Assembly: GCF_027925445.1 (NCBI RefSeq) | Contig: NZ_AP027149.1 | Location: 124,001 to 188,000, forward strand | Reading direction: 5' to 3' | Length of the DNA: 64,000 nt | Origin: Methylocystis bryophila | Lineage (GTDB): Bacteria > Pseudomonadota > Alphaproteobacteria > Rhizobiales > Beijerinckiaceae | Part shown: piece after piece, positions 8,707 through 16,450 of the stretch | How positions within the stretch are numbered: the first letter of the stretch is position 1 | Layout of the letters: every line of letters begins with the position of its first letter | The notes under the pieces: generated by a model | Database searches by the model: none | What the model saw: only the letters and a program-made list of their open reading frames with translations | What the model was told of the DNA's origin: nothing | Program-made: the position numbers and the translations under genes

Positions 8707-9762
8707 ATGAAAAGCTTTCACTGCACATCCTGCTGGCAGACGATCGTCTTCGAGAACACGCGTTGCGAAAAATGCGGCCATCACTTGGGGTTCCTGCCGG
8801 AACGCCTGGAGATGACCGCGGTCGAGCCCCGGGGAGACCATTGGATCGCGGCAGCGAGCGGGGATGGCCGCTATCGATTTTGCAAGAACTGGGAATTGCA
8901 TGGGTGCAATTGGCTCACCGAGCCCGGCGAGGACTTTTGTCTCGCCTGCCGGCACAACCGCACAATCCCCGATCTCTCAGATCCTCGCTGTCAGCTCATG
9001 TGGCAGAAGACAGAGCAAGCCAAGCGACGCCTTTTCTACAGCCTGATCAGGCTCGGATTGCCGATCGAAAACCCGCAGGAGCCGCTCGTCTTCGACTTCG
9101 TCGCCGACACCGGCGCGGGCTCGAAACCCACGATGGGCCACAGCAACGGGGTCATCACCATTACGGTCGAAGAAAGCGATGACGCGACCCGTGAGGGCCA
9201 TCGCAACGCGATGGGCGAGCCTTATCGCACGCTGCTCGGACATTTTCGTCACGAGATCGGCCACTATTATTGGGACCGGCTCGTTCGGGACGGCGACCAT
9301 ATCGACGCCTTCCGCGAGATCTTTGGCGATGAAAGAATCGATTACACGACGGCTTTGAAAAGCCATTACGAGCGCAAAATCACCGACCCGGGCGAAGGCT
9401 TCATCAGCGCCTACGCCACGAGCCACCCGTGGGAGGACTTTGCGGAAACCTTCGCTCATTATCTCCATATCGTGGACACGCTCGAAACCGCCCGCGCAAT
9501 GGGGGTTTCGTTGCGGCCGTTCAACAGAATGGAGCTCGCCGTCGCTTTCGACCCGTACCGCGCCGTTGATGTGAACGATCTCGTCGAGACTTGGCTGCAC
9601 CTTGCCTTCGCCGTTAACAACTTGAACAGATCGATGGGGCAACCGGATCTCTATCCTTTCGTGCTTTCCCCCAAGGTCGCGCAAAAATTCGCATTCGTGA
9701 TCAAGCTCGTGCAAGAAAGCGCACGCGCCGTGCATCAAGAAAGCGCATGCGCCGCGCACTGA
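8707..9762 (+). CDS. Putative zinc-binding metallopeptidase with N-terminal zinc ribbon
   Basis: A protein of 351 residues. The ATG at 8707 begins directly with a zinc ribbon (CTSCWQ...CEKCGHHLG), and an in-frame extension to 8518 would add a low-complexity leader, so the shorter start is preferred. A second Cys pair follows (CNWL...CLACRHN). The catalytic-type motif HEIGHYYW (HExxH) occurs about residue 180, and the acidic downstream block WEDFAETFAHYLHI about residue 243 could supply a third ligand. It resembles the family annotated as putative zinc-binding metallopeptidase (COG4307 type). The role is probably cytoplasmic proteolysis, substrate unknown. The last residues contain an imperfect repeat (SARAVHQESACAAH). 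Confidence 0.8.
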   Translation: MKSFHCTSCWQTIVFENTRCEKCGHHLGFLPERLEMTAVEPRGDHWIAAASGDGRYRFCKNWELHGCNWLTEPGEDFCLACRHNRTIPDLSDPRCQLMWQKTEQAKRRLFYSLIRLGLPIENPQEPLVFDFVADTGAGSKPTMGHSNGVITITVEESDDATREGHRNAMGEPYRTLLGHFRHEIGHYYWDRLVRDGDHIDAFREIFGDERIDYTTALKSHYERKITDPGEGFISAYATSHPWEDFAETFAHYLHIVDTLETARAMGVSLRPFNRMELAVAFDPYRAVDVNDLVETWLHLAFAVNNLNRSMGQPDLYPFVLSPKVAQKFAFVIKLVQESARAVHQESACAAH

Positions 9763-9901
9763 TACGTGCGACGCAACACCGTGGATTCCGGCTAGCGCAG
9801 AATAACAATTACGTCACGCTTGCTTTGTAAGCGGCGCGCGAGATCTCACCCTCTGCTTAATTCCCTGGCGCGCGGCTCCAGGGAAAGTCGAGGAGCAAAT
9901 C

Positions 9902-10237
9902 ATGATCAAATCGAAGGCGAGCGTTGCGATCGCGGCGGCCTTGCTCATCTCGAACGGCGTCGCGTTTGCCGCTGGCGGCGGCGGCGGCGGTGGCGCGGGA
10001 GCGGGCGGCGGCGCAGGCGCAGGCTCCGGAGCTGGCGCCGGCTCGGGTATCGGCTCGGGCGGCATGGGAACGGGAAACCAGGGAACAGGAGCGGGGCTCG
10101 GCTCAGGTTTCGGGAGCGGGACCCAAGGAACAGGGTCCGGTTCGAGTTTCGGTTCGAGCTCCAGCGACCCTGGGTCTTCAACCGGCGTCAATCGCAGTGG
10201 CGCGGTCGGTCAAGGCAATAGCTCTACTACCCCCTGA
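9902..10237 (+). CDS. Secreted glycine/serine-rich protein
   Basis: A protein of 111 residues with a clear Sec signal peptide (about residues 1-23, ending VAFAA). The rest is almost entirely Gly, Ser, Ala and Thr with short G-x-G repeats. GAGGAG lies 7 bases before the ATG. Low complexity prevents any functional call. Such proteins are usually periplasmic or cell-surface. A short hairpin follows the gene. Confidence 0.7.
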   Translation: MIKSKASVAIAAALLISNGVAFAAGGGGGGGAGAGGGAGAGSGAGAGSGIGSGGMGTGNQGTGAGLGSGFGSGTQGTGSGSSFGSSSSDPGSSTGVNRSGAVGQGNSSTTP

Positions 10238-10257
10238 ATGTGAGCGTCTACGATCGG

Positions 10258-10275
10258 GCGCGGCTTCGGCCGCGC
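10258..10275 (+). terminator. Hairpin with TTCG loop after the Gly-rich gene
   Basis: GCGCGGC-TTCG-GCCGCGC is a perfect 7-bp stem with a very stable UUCG tetraloop, 21 bases after the stop codon. There is no uridine tract, so it may stabilise or end the transcript rather than be a full intrinsic terminator. Confidence 0.45.
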
Positions 10276-10454
10276 TCGCTCTGTGCAGACTCTCTCGCAG
10301 CTCGCGGCGCGAAGACGCGTCGCGCAAATTTTTCCATGCGCAGGAACATTCGTTCACGCGGTCGCGTTTGAAGCTCGAATAGCGCGCGGCGCAAAACGAG
10401 CAGAGACACGGCTCCGCTCCGCCTGATCTCGCCTTTCAGTCTGGGAGAACGATC

Positions 10455-10529
10455 ATGGACGGCATCATCTATCTCGTGGGGTTGGTGGTCATCATATTGG
10501 CCATTCTCTCGTTCCTCGGCTTTCGCTGA
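10455..10529 (+). CDS. 24-residue hydrophobic micro-protein
   Basis: A short gene encoding a single membrane-spanning peptide that begins MDGIIYLVGLVV and ends SFLGFR. GGGAGA stands about 7 bases before the ATG. It lies 33 bases ahead of the membrane protein at 10563, and a second micro-protein follows that gene. Very similar short peptides accompany this type of membrane protein in other alphaproteobacteria, from general recollection. Function unknown; it may be a small regulatory or stabilising membrane peptide. Confidence 0.6.
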   Translation: MDGIIYLVGLVVIILAILSFLGFR

Positions 10530-10562
10530 TCGGCGCGCACAGGACAGAGAAAGGGCTTGCAA

Positions 10563-11408
10563 ATGACCGACGTCGTCAATTCCCCAGCGCTGGCGCAGCC
10601 AGAGCGCGCCTATGCATCGCGAGCCCATGGGTTCGTCGATTGGCCCGCGATTTTTGCCGGCGCCATGGTAGCGGTGGCTGTTTCCTTTATCGCCGCGACA
10701 TTCGGCTCGGCGATCGGCCTTTCTGCGACGTTGCCCTATAGGGGTCCGCAGCCCGTGCTCTTCTATGTGGCGCTCGGCATTTGGATGATCTTCGTGGCCG
10801 TATCGAGCTTTGCGGCCGGCGGTTATGTCGCGGGCCGATTGAGACGCCCGAGCGAAGGCGCCTCGCCGCATGCGCGCGACGTGCGCGACTGCCTGCACGG
10901 ACTGGTCGTATGGGCGCTCGCAGCGGTGGCGGGGGCGCTTCTCGCCGCGGCCACGGTGGGCGCAATCGCGAAGACGGCCGCCGACAAAGGGCTTGCGCCG
11001 ACAGATCGTTACGTCGATCTCTTGTTGCGCGGCGAAGGCGTCGCGGCGGCCAAGGGAGCCAATCCGGTCTCGGATGCGACGAGAAGCTTCGTCTCCCGCC
11101 TGGTGGCGGAGAATCCCAGCGGAGATTTCTCCAACGAAGACAAGTCCTACCTCTCGAGCGTCGTCACGGGCGCGGGCGCGCCGCCGGCCACAGCGGCCGA
11201 TCGCGTGAACCGCGTCGCGTCCGAGATGAAGGCGGACGCGAACAAGGCGCGCAAGGTTGGCATTTATCTCGCTTTCCTCACCGCGGCGACTCTCGCCGTC
11301 GGCGCGGCGACCGCCTGGGGAGCCACGCGGCTGGGCGGAAGACACCGTGATCAGGACGTCGACCTCGGCCATCTTGTGCGAGCGCCGCGAGAGCGTTCAC
11401 AGCGATAG
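10563..11408 (+). CDS. Multi-pass inner-membrane protein, unknown function
   Basis: A protein of 281 residues. The ATG at 10563 is preferred to a TTG six bases earlier because GAGAAAGGG precedes it at a suitable distance. Hydrophobic segments are seen at about residues 30-55, 65-90, 115-140 and 240-262. The first contains the recurrent DWPAIFAGAMVA pattern of an alphaproteobacterial membrane family with no defined role. A polar loop of about 100 residues lies between the third and last helices. It is flanked by two micro-protein genes and followed by the cyo operon, which suggests one cell-envelope locus. Confidence 0.7.
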   Translation: MTDVVNSPALAQPERAYASRAHGFVDWPAIFAGAMVAVAVSFIAATFGSAIGLSATLPYRGPQPVLFYVALGIWMIFVAVSSFAAGGYVAGRLRRPSEGASPHARDVRDCLHGLVVWALAAVAGALLAAATVGAIAKTAADKGLAPTDRYVDLLLRGEGVAAAKGANPVSDATRSFVSRLVAENPSGDFSNEDKSYLSSVVTGAGAPPATAADRVNRVASEMKADANKARKVGIYLAFLTAATLAVGAATAWGATRLGGRHRDQDVDLGHLVRAPRERSQR

Positions 11409-11417
11409 GAGGACACA

Positions 11418-11495
11418 ATGGGACGCAGCATTCTCCTCTGGATGCTCGGAGTTCCGCTCCCGATCATCATTCTGCTGGCTCTGATCCATCATTGA
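11418..11495 (+). CDS. 25-residue hydrophobic micro-protein
   Basis: An ATG preceded by a perfect AGGAGG at 6 bases opens a 25-residue peptide starting MGRSILLWMLGVPLP and ending LALIHH. It is one membrane helix with a Pro-containing kink. The start lies 9 bases after the stop of the membrane protein at 10563, so the two are very probably co-translated. Peptides of this form are widespread in Rhizobiales. Function unknown. Confidence 0.65.
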   Translation: MGRSILLWMLGVPLPIIILLALIHH

Positions 11496-11670
11496 GGCTC
11501 CTGGGACCCTGGCGGGCGATCGCGCGGTGGGCTGCGTCGGACCGCCGCATTTTCGCTCACAGAAAAAATGTTAAGGAGGCGGTGTAGACAACGCCACGCT
11601 TAAGCCTAGATGGGCCCGAGACAGCCAACTTGGGCGCGGCTGTAGGATCGGCTTGAGGGAGACTGCGTGA

Positions 11671-12567
11671 ATGATGCAGCCACATTTCCTGTCCCTTGCG
11701 CCTTCCACAACCAGAGCGAGCGCCGCTCTTTCAGAGCTCAACCAGGCATTGGTCTCCGGCGGCGTGCTCGAGCCACGCGGGCCGGTCGGCGCAGGCAATG
11801 CGCAGATTCTGCTCAACTCCCTGGCGATCATGTTGATGATCGTCGTCCCGACCCTTCTCGCCACGATCGCTTTCGCCTGGTGGTTTCGCGCCTCGAACAG
11901 CAGGGCGACCTATCGCCCCGACTGGACTTATTCCGGTCGCGTCGAGCTCATCGTCTGGGGCATTCCGCTCCTCGTGGTCTTGTTCCTGAGCGGCGTGATC
12001 TGGATCGGCTCGCATGACCTCGATCCCGCCCGTCCGCTCGCCGGAGAGCAGAAGCCGCTCGAGATCCAAGTCGTGTCGCTCGACTGGAAGTGGCTTTTCA
12101 TTTATCCGGAGGAGGGCGTCGCCAGCGTCAACGAGATCGCCGTGCCGGCCGATCGACCCGTGCATTTCACGCTGACCTCGGCCACCGTCATGAACATGTT
12201 CTTCGTGCCGCAGCTCGGGAGCATGATCGCGACGATGAATGGCATGGTGACCGAGCTTCACCTCAAGGCGGATCGCCCCGGTTCCTATTACGGCCTGTCG
12301 GCCCAGTATAGCGGCGCCGGCTTTGCCGACATGCATTTCCTGCTGCGTGCGCTTCCACCTGAGTCTTTCGCCCAGTGGACGGCTGAGGCGAGAAAATCCG
12401 GGACCGCTCTGGACGAGAACGCCTATCTGGCGCTCGCGCGCGAGCGCGCAGCGTCCCCACCACGGCTCTACGGATCGATCGATCGCGCGCTTTTCGAAAA
12501 GGTCGCGGCGCGCCGACTTCAGAGCGACGCCAGCCTGCCGGCCGGGCATGCTGAACCGATGGAGTGA
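11671..12567 (+). CDS. cyoA: Cytochrome bo-type ubiquinol oxidase subunit II
   Basis: Subunit II of the terminal quinol oxidase, 298 residues. It has two membrane helices (about residues 50-75 and 95-115) and a periplasmic cupredoxin-like domain. The CyoA motif MNMFFVPQLGSMIATMNGM is present and the CuA cysteines are absent, which identifies a quinol rather than cytochrome c oxidase. The usual CyoA lipobox (L-x-G-C before the conserved PKGPVG region) is missing: the sequence reads LVSGGVLEPRGPVG. The N-terminus before it is not clearly a signal peptide. GAGGGAGA precedes the start. It is first of four tightly packed genes. Confidence 0.92.
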   Translation: MMQPHFLSLAPSTTRASAALSELNQALVSGGVLEPRGPVGAGNAQILLNSLAIMLMIVVPTLLATIAFAWWFRASNSRATYRPDWTYSGRVELIVWGIPLLVVLFLSGVIWIGSHDLDPARPLAGEQKPLEIQVVSLDWKWLFIYPEEGVASVNEIAVPADRPVHFTLTSATVMNMFFVPQLGSMIATMNGMVTELHLKADRPGSYYGLSAQYSGAGFADMHFLLRALPPESFAQWTAEARKSGTALDENAYLALARERAASPPRLYGSIDRALFEKVAARRLQSDASLPAGHAEPME

Positions 12568-12569
12568 CG

Positions 12570-14582
12570 ATGTTCGGCAAGCTCACGATTAACGCTATTC
12601 CCTGGGATCAGCCCATTCCGCTCGTCGCCGGAGCCGTGGTCGTCCTCGCGCTGCTCGGCGTCCTCGCCTGGGTCGTTCTCAAGGGGCATTTTCCTTACAT
12701 TTGGCGCGAATGGATCACGAGCGTCGATCATAAGCGCATCGGCATCATGTATGTTCTGCTCGGGCTCGTGATGCTGCTGCGCGGCTTCATCGACGCGATC
12801 ATGATGCGCTCGCAGCAAGCCATGGCCTATCAGTCCCCCGGCTATCTGCCGCCTCATCACTACGATCAGATCTTCTCCGCCCACGGGACGATCATGATCT
12901 TCTTCGCGGCGATGCCGATCATCATCGGCCTGATGAACTTCGTCGTTCCGCTGCAGCTCGGCGTCCGCGACGTCGCTTTCCCGACGCTGAACTCGACGAG
13001 CTTCTGGTTCACCGCGACCGGCGCGCTTCTCGTCAACATCTCGCTTGTCGTGGGCGAATTCGCGAAAACGGGGTGGCTGCCCTATCCGCCCCTCTCCGAG
13101 CTTCCCTTTTCGCCGGGGGTGGGCGTCGACTATTACATCTGGGCGCTCCTGATCTCCGGCGTCGGCACGCTCATGACCGGCGTCAATTTCGTCACGACGA
13201 TCCTCAAGATGCGCGCGCCCGGCATGAGCTACATGCGCATGTCCATGTTCTGCTGGACCGCGCTCGCCTCCAATCTTCTCATCGTGGCGGCTTTCCCGCT
13301 TCTGACCGCGACGCTGATCATGCTCGCGCTCGACCGCTATCTCGGCTTCCACTTCTTCGGCAACGAGGCCGGCGGCAACATGGCGCTTTTCATCAACCTG
13401 ATCTGGGCCTGGGGACATCCGGAGGTCTACATCCTCGTGCTGCCGTCCTTCGGCATTTTCTCCGAGGTGATCTCGACATTCTCCGGCAAGCCCTTGTTCG
13501 GCTATCGCTCCATGGTCGCCGCAACTTTAGGGATCTGCATCATCTCCTTCATCGTGTGGCTGCACCATTTCTTCACGATGGGCGCCGGCGCCGACGTCAA
13601 CGCTTTTTTCGGCATCGCGACGAGCGTCATCGCCATCGTGACGGGCGTGAAGGTCTTCAACTGGCTATTCACGATGTACGGCGGCCGCATTCGCTTCGAC
13701 ACGCCGATGCTCTGGTCGCTCGGGTTCCTGCTCACCTTCGTCATCGGCGGCATGACCGGCGTGCTGCTCGCTGTGCCGCCCGCCGATTTCCAGCTCCACA
13801 ACAGCCTCTTCCTCGTGGCGCATTTTCACAACACCATCATCGGCGGCGTGGTGTTCGCGGCCTTCGCCGGCGTCGTCTACTGGTTTCCGAAAGCTTTCGG
13901 CTTTCGGCTGCACGAGGGCTGGGGCAAGGCGGCGTTCTGGTTCACGTTCATTGGTTTCTACGTGACGTTTCTCCCGCTTTACGCCGCGGGCCTGCTCGGC
14001 ATGACGCGACGGCTGCAGCATTATGAGGTCGCGGAATGGCGGCCCTTCGTTTTGATCGCGGCCGTGGGCGTGGCGATCTCAGCCGTCGCGATGATCTGTC
14101 AAATTGCTCAACTCGTCTTGAGCATCCGCGACCGCGCCGAGCTTCGCGACGAGACCGGGGATCCTTGGGACGGGCGTTCTCTGGAGTGGTCGACGGCCTC
14201 GCCGCCGCCCGTGTTCAATTTCGCCTTTCTGCCGGACGTGAAAGACCAAGAGCCCTATTGGGCGATCAAGCAGCGCGCGATCGAGACGCAACAATTGTCG
14301 GCGGCGGGCGAGTATCGGGCGATCGAGATGCCAAAGAACAGCGCCACCGGCTTCGTCAGCGCCTTTTTTGCGACCATCACCGGCTTCGGGCTGATCTGGC
14401 ATATCTGGTGGATGGTCATTCTGGGGCTCGTCCTCGCCTATGCCGGCTTCGTCGTCTTCGCCTGGCGCGATGAAGACGAATACGCGATCCCGGCGAGCGA
14501 GGTTAAGCGGATAGACGGCGAAAGGCGGCGCGCGCGCGAGGAATGGTTGAGGCGCAGGGCCAGCGCGGAGGAAAGGGCATGA
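12570..14582 (+). CDS. cyoB: Cytochrome bo-type ubiquinol oxidase subunit I
   Basis: The catalytic heme-copper subunit, 670 residues, with about 15 membrane helices. Seen are DHKRIGIMYVLLG, the quinol-site region LLRGFIDAIMMRSQQ and PPHHYDQIFSAHG with the Arg, Asp, His and Gln of the high-affinity site, the CuB/cross-link region WAWGHPEVYILVLP, and the HHFFTMG and VAHFHNTI heme/CuB ligand motifs. It reduces O2 to water and pumps protons. The ATG at 12570 is preferred over a GTG six bases earlier because GGAG precedes it. No heme O synthase (cyoE) gene follows in this locus. Confidence 0.95.
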   Translation: MFGKLTINAIPWDQPIPLVAGAVVVLALLGVLAWVVLKGHFPYIWREWITSVDHKRIGIMYVLLGLVMLLRGFIDAIMMRSQQAMAYQSPGYLPPHHYDQIFSAHGTIMIFFAAMPIIIGLMNFVVPLQLGVRDVAFPTLNSTSFWFTATGALLVNISLVVGEFAKTGWLPYPPLSELPFSPGVGVDYYIWALLISGVGTLMTGVNFVTTILKMRAPGMSYMRMSMFCWTALASNLLIVAAFPLLTATLIMLALDRYLGFHFFGNEAGGNMALFINLIWAWGHPEVYILVLPSFGIFSEVISTFSGKPLFGYRSMVAATLGICIISFIVWLHHFFTMGAGADVNAFFGIATSVIAIVTGVKVFNWLFTMYGGRIRFDTPMLWSLGFLLTFVIGGMTGVLLAVPPADFQLHNSLFLVAHFHNTIIGGVVFAAFAGVVYWFPKAFGFRLHEGWGKAAFWFTFIGFYVTFLPLYAAGLLGMTRRLQHYEVAEWRPFVLIAAVGVAISAVAMICQIAQLVLSIRDRAELRDETGDPWDGRSLEWSTASPPPVFNFAFLPDVKDQEPYWAIKQRAIETQQLSAAGEYRAIEMPKNSATGFVSAFFATITGFGLIWHIWWMVILGLVLAYAGFVVFAWRDEDEYAIPASEVKRIDGERRRAREEWLRRRASAEERA

Positions 14583-15229
14583 CGGCGACTGCGACAGCGA
14601 CCTTGCCCCACGCGACGGGGCTCCACACCAGCGCCGAGGCGCCTGGTCATGGCGAGGGCGGTCCGGCGTCGACGCTCGTGATCGTCGCTTATGGCTTTTG
14701 GATTTTTCTCATCAGCGACATCGTCATGTTCTCCGCCTTCTTTGCGGCGCATGCGGTGTTGCAGACGGCGGTGGACGGCGGTCCCACAGGCCGCGAACTC
14801 TTTGACCTGCCCAGGGTCGCGATCGAGACGGCGTGCTTGCTCCTATCGAGCTTCACCTGCGGGCTCTCGGCCCTTGCCGCCGAGACGCGGCGCCTGGCCT
14901 GGACCCAGGCGGGGCTTCTCGTCACGGGCCTTCTGGGCGCCGCTTTTCTCTATTTGGAGTTCCACGAATTCGCGACAATGATCGCGGCTGACGCCGGCCC
15001 TCAACGCAGCGCCTTTCTGTCATCTTTCTTCGCGCTGGTTGGATGTCACGGCGCGCATGTGAGCGTCGGGCTCCTTTGGCTCGCAACAATGATGGCGCAG
15101 CTCTTCGTCAAGGGATTTCGCGCCGACATCCGGCGGCGGCTGCTCTGCTTCAACATGTTCTGGCACATGCTTGACATCGTCTGGGTCGCGATTTTCACGC
15201 TGGTCTATCTTGTCGGAGTCGCCCGATGA
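14579..15229 (+). CDS. cyoC: Cytochrome bo-type ubiquinol oxidase subunit III
   Basis: Subunit III of the quinol oxidase, 216 residues, with five membrane helices as expected for CyoC. The ATG overlaps the cyoB stop (ATGA), and a GGAGGAAAGG site precedes it. Characteristic segments include GFWIFLISDIVMFSAFFAA, a SSFFALVGCHGAHVSVGLLW stretch, and FNMFWHMLDIVWVAIFT. It supports assembly and stability of the catalytic subunit. Its own stop overlaps the start of the next gene. Confidence 0.93.
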   Translation: MTATATATLPHATGLHTSAEAPGHGEGGPASTLVIVAYGFWIFLISDIVMFSAFFAAHAVLQTAVDGGPTGRELFDLPRVAIETACLLLSSFTCGLSALAAETRRLAWTQAGLLVTGLLGAAFLYLEFHEFATMIAADAGPQRSAFLSSFFALVGCHGAHVSVGLLWLATMMAQLFVKGFRADIRRRLLCFNMFWHMLDIVWVAIFTLVYLVGVAR

Positions 15230-16341
15230 CAGCAAATCATAAGGAGCTCTTGGCGCTCGACACAGCTCCCGGCGCCGAAGAGACGCGGGGCCAGGAGCTT
15301 TGGCAGGGCGCGCAGGGCTATTTTCTTGGCCTCGTCCTCTCCGCCCTGCTGACGGCCCTCGCATTTTTCTTCACGGGCTCCGACTGGTTGTGGGGCCCGA
15401 GCATACCGGTGGCGCTCAGTGTCCTCGCGGTTGCGCAGATCGGCGTGCATCTGGCGTTCTTCCTCCATCTGACGACGGCGCCGGACAGCGTGAACAATTC
15501 GCTGGCGCTTGCATTCGGCACGTTGATCGTGGCGCTCGTGATCGGCGGCACGCTCTGGATCATGTATCATATGAACCTGAACATGCCGCCGATGGCGCAA
15601 ATGGAGCCGATGGCGCAAATGGCGCCGCCGGCGCCGGGCCAATCTCGCGCCGCGAGCGGCGTCATCGAAGCCGCGAGCCCGATACGCGTCGCAGCCAAGG
15701 TCTCCGGGCTCGTCCGATCCGTCGACTGCGAGGCCGGCGCGCATGTGCGACAGGGTCAGCTCTGCGCGACGATCGACGCGCCCGCCCTCAAGCAGGCGAT
15801 GACGCAAAGCGAGAGCGCGCTGCGCACGACGCAGGCGCGTGTAGCGCAAGATCGGGCCGCGCTCGCCGCGGCCCAAGCTCGTAGCGCTCGGCGCCCGGCC
15901 GCGGGAGCGCGCGTCGACGCCTTGCGAGCGGCGCTCAGCCGCGATGAGCGCGACGCCGCGTCCGCTCAGCAGGAGCTCGACGCTGCGAAAGCGCGGCAGG
16001 ATGACGCAAAGATCGTTGCGCCGACGGATGGCGTCGTGCTTGCGCGCAACATCCAGGCGGGCCAAGATGTCGACGCGGATGCAAAGCAGCTGCTCTTTTT
16101 GTTCGCGCCCGAGGAGGCCATAATCGCATTCAGGGTCTCCTCGCCTGCCTCTCTAGGGGCGCTTAAGCCGGGCGAGCGGGTGAGCTTCACGGTCGAAGAA
16201 CTTCGGAAGCAGAGCTTCGATGGCGAGGTCCTCCGCATCGAGTCCGGGCACGGTGGCGGTCAAGTTGTCGTCAGAGCGAAAAACCCCGGCGCGGCGCTGA
16301 AGCCAGGCATGAAAGCGAGTCTCCAGACGCCTGCTGAGTGA
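15226..16341 (+). CDS. cyoD: Fusion: cytochrome bo oxidase subunit IV (CyoD) plus HlyD-like adaptor domain
   Basis: One uninterrupted frame of 371 residues. Residues 1-120 are CyoD-like, with three membrane helices and QIGVHLAFFLHLTTAPD, the CyoD signature region. A Met/Pro-rich linker (PPMAQMEPMAQMAPP) follows. Residues about 140-371 form a periplasmic-adaptor module: a lipoyl-like half (RVAAKVSGLVRSVDCEAGAH), an Ala-rich helical hairpin, the second half (KIVAPTDGVVLARNIQAGQD), and a barrel-like end. CyoD normally has about 110 residues and ends on the periplasmic side, so the added domain would be periplasmic. The start overlaps the cyoC stop. The role of the adaptor is unknown. A sequencing-created fusion is unlikely, because the frame is clean and codon use constant. 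Confidence 0.85.
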   Translation: MTANHKELLALDTAPGAEETRGQELWQGAQGYFLGLVLSALLTALAFFFTGSDWLWGPSIPVALSVLAVAQIGVHLAFFLHLTTAPDSVNNSLALAFGTLIVALVIGGTLWIMYHMNLNMPPMAQMEPMAQMAPPAPGQSRAASGVIEAASPIRVAAKVSGLVRSVDCEAGAHVRQGQLCATIDAPALKQAMTQSESALRTTQARVAQDRAALAAAQARSARRPAAGARVDALRAALSRDERDAASAQQELDAAKARQDDAKIVAPTDGVVLARNIQAGQDVDADAKQLLFLFAPEEAIIAFRVSSPASLGALKPGERVSFTVEELRKQSFDGEVLRIESGHGGGQVVVRAKNPGAALKPGMKASLQTPAE

Positions 16342-16450
16342 CCGGCTGTTTCAGCATGCTGCCGCCGGGTCGCGACCAGCGACCGCGCCCCGACCTCCAC
16401 TTTCTTCAGCCGCGCTCTACGGTCTGTAGCATCGAAGTCGGGAGAGCGGC

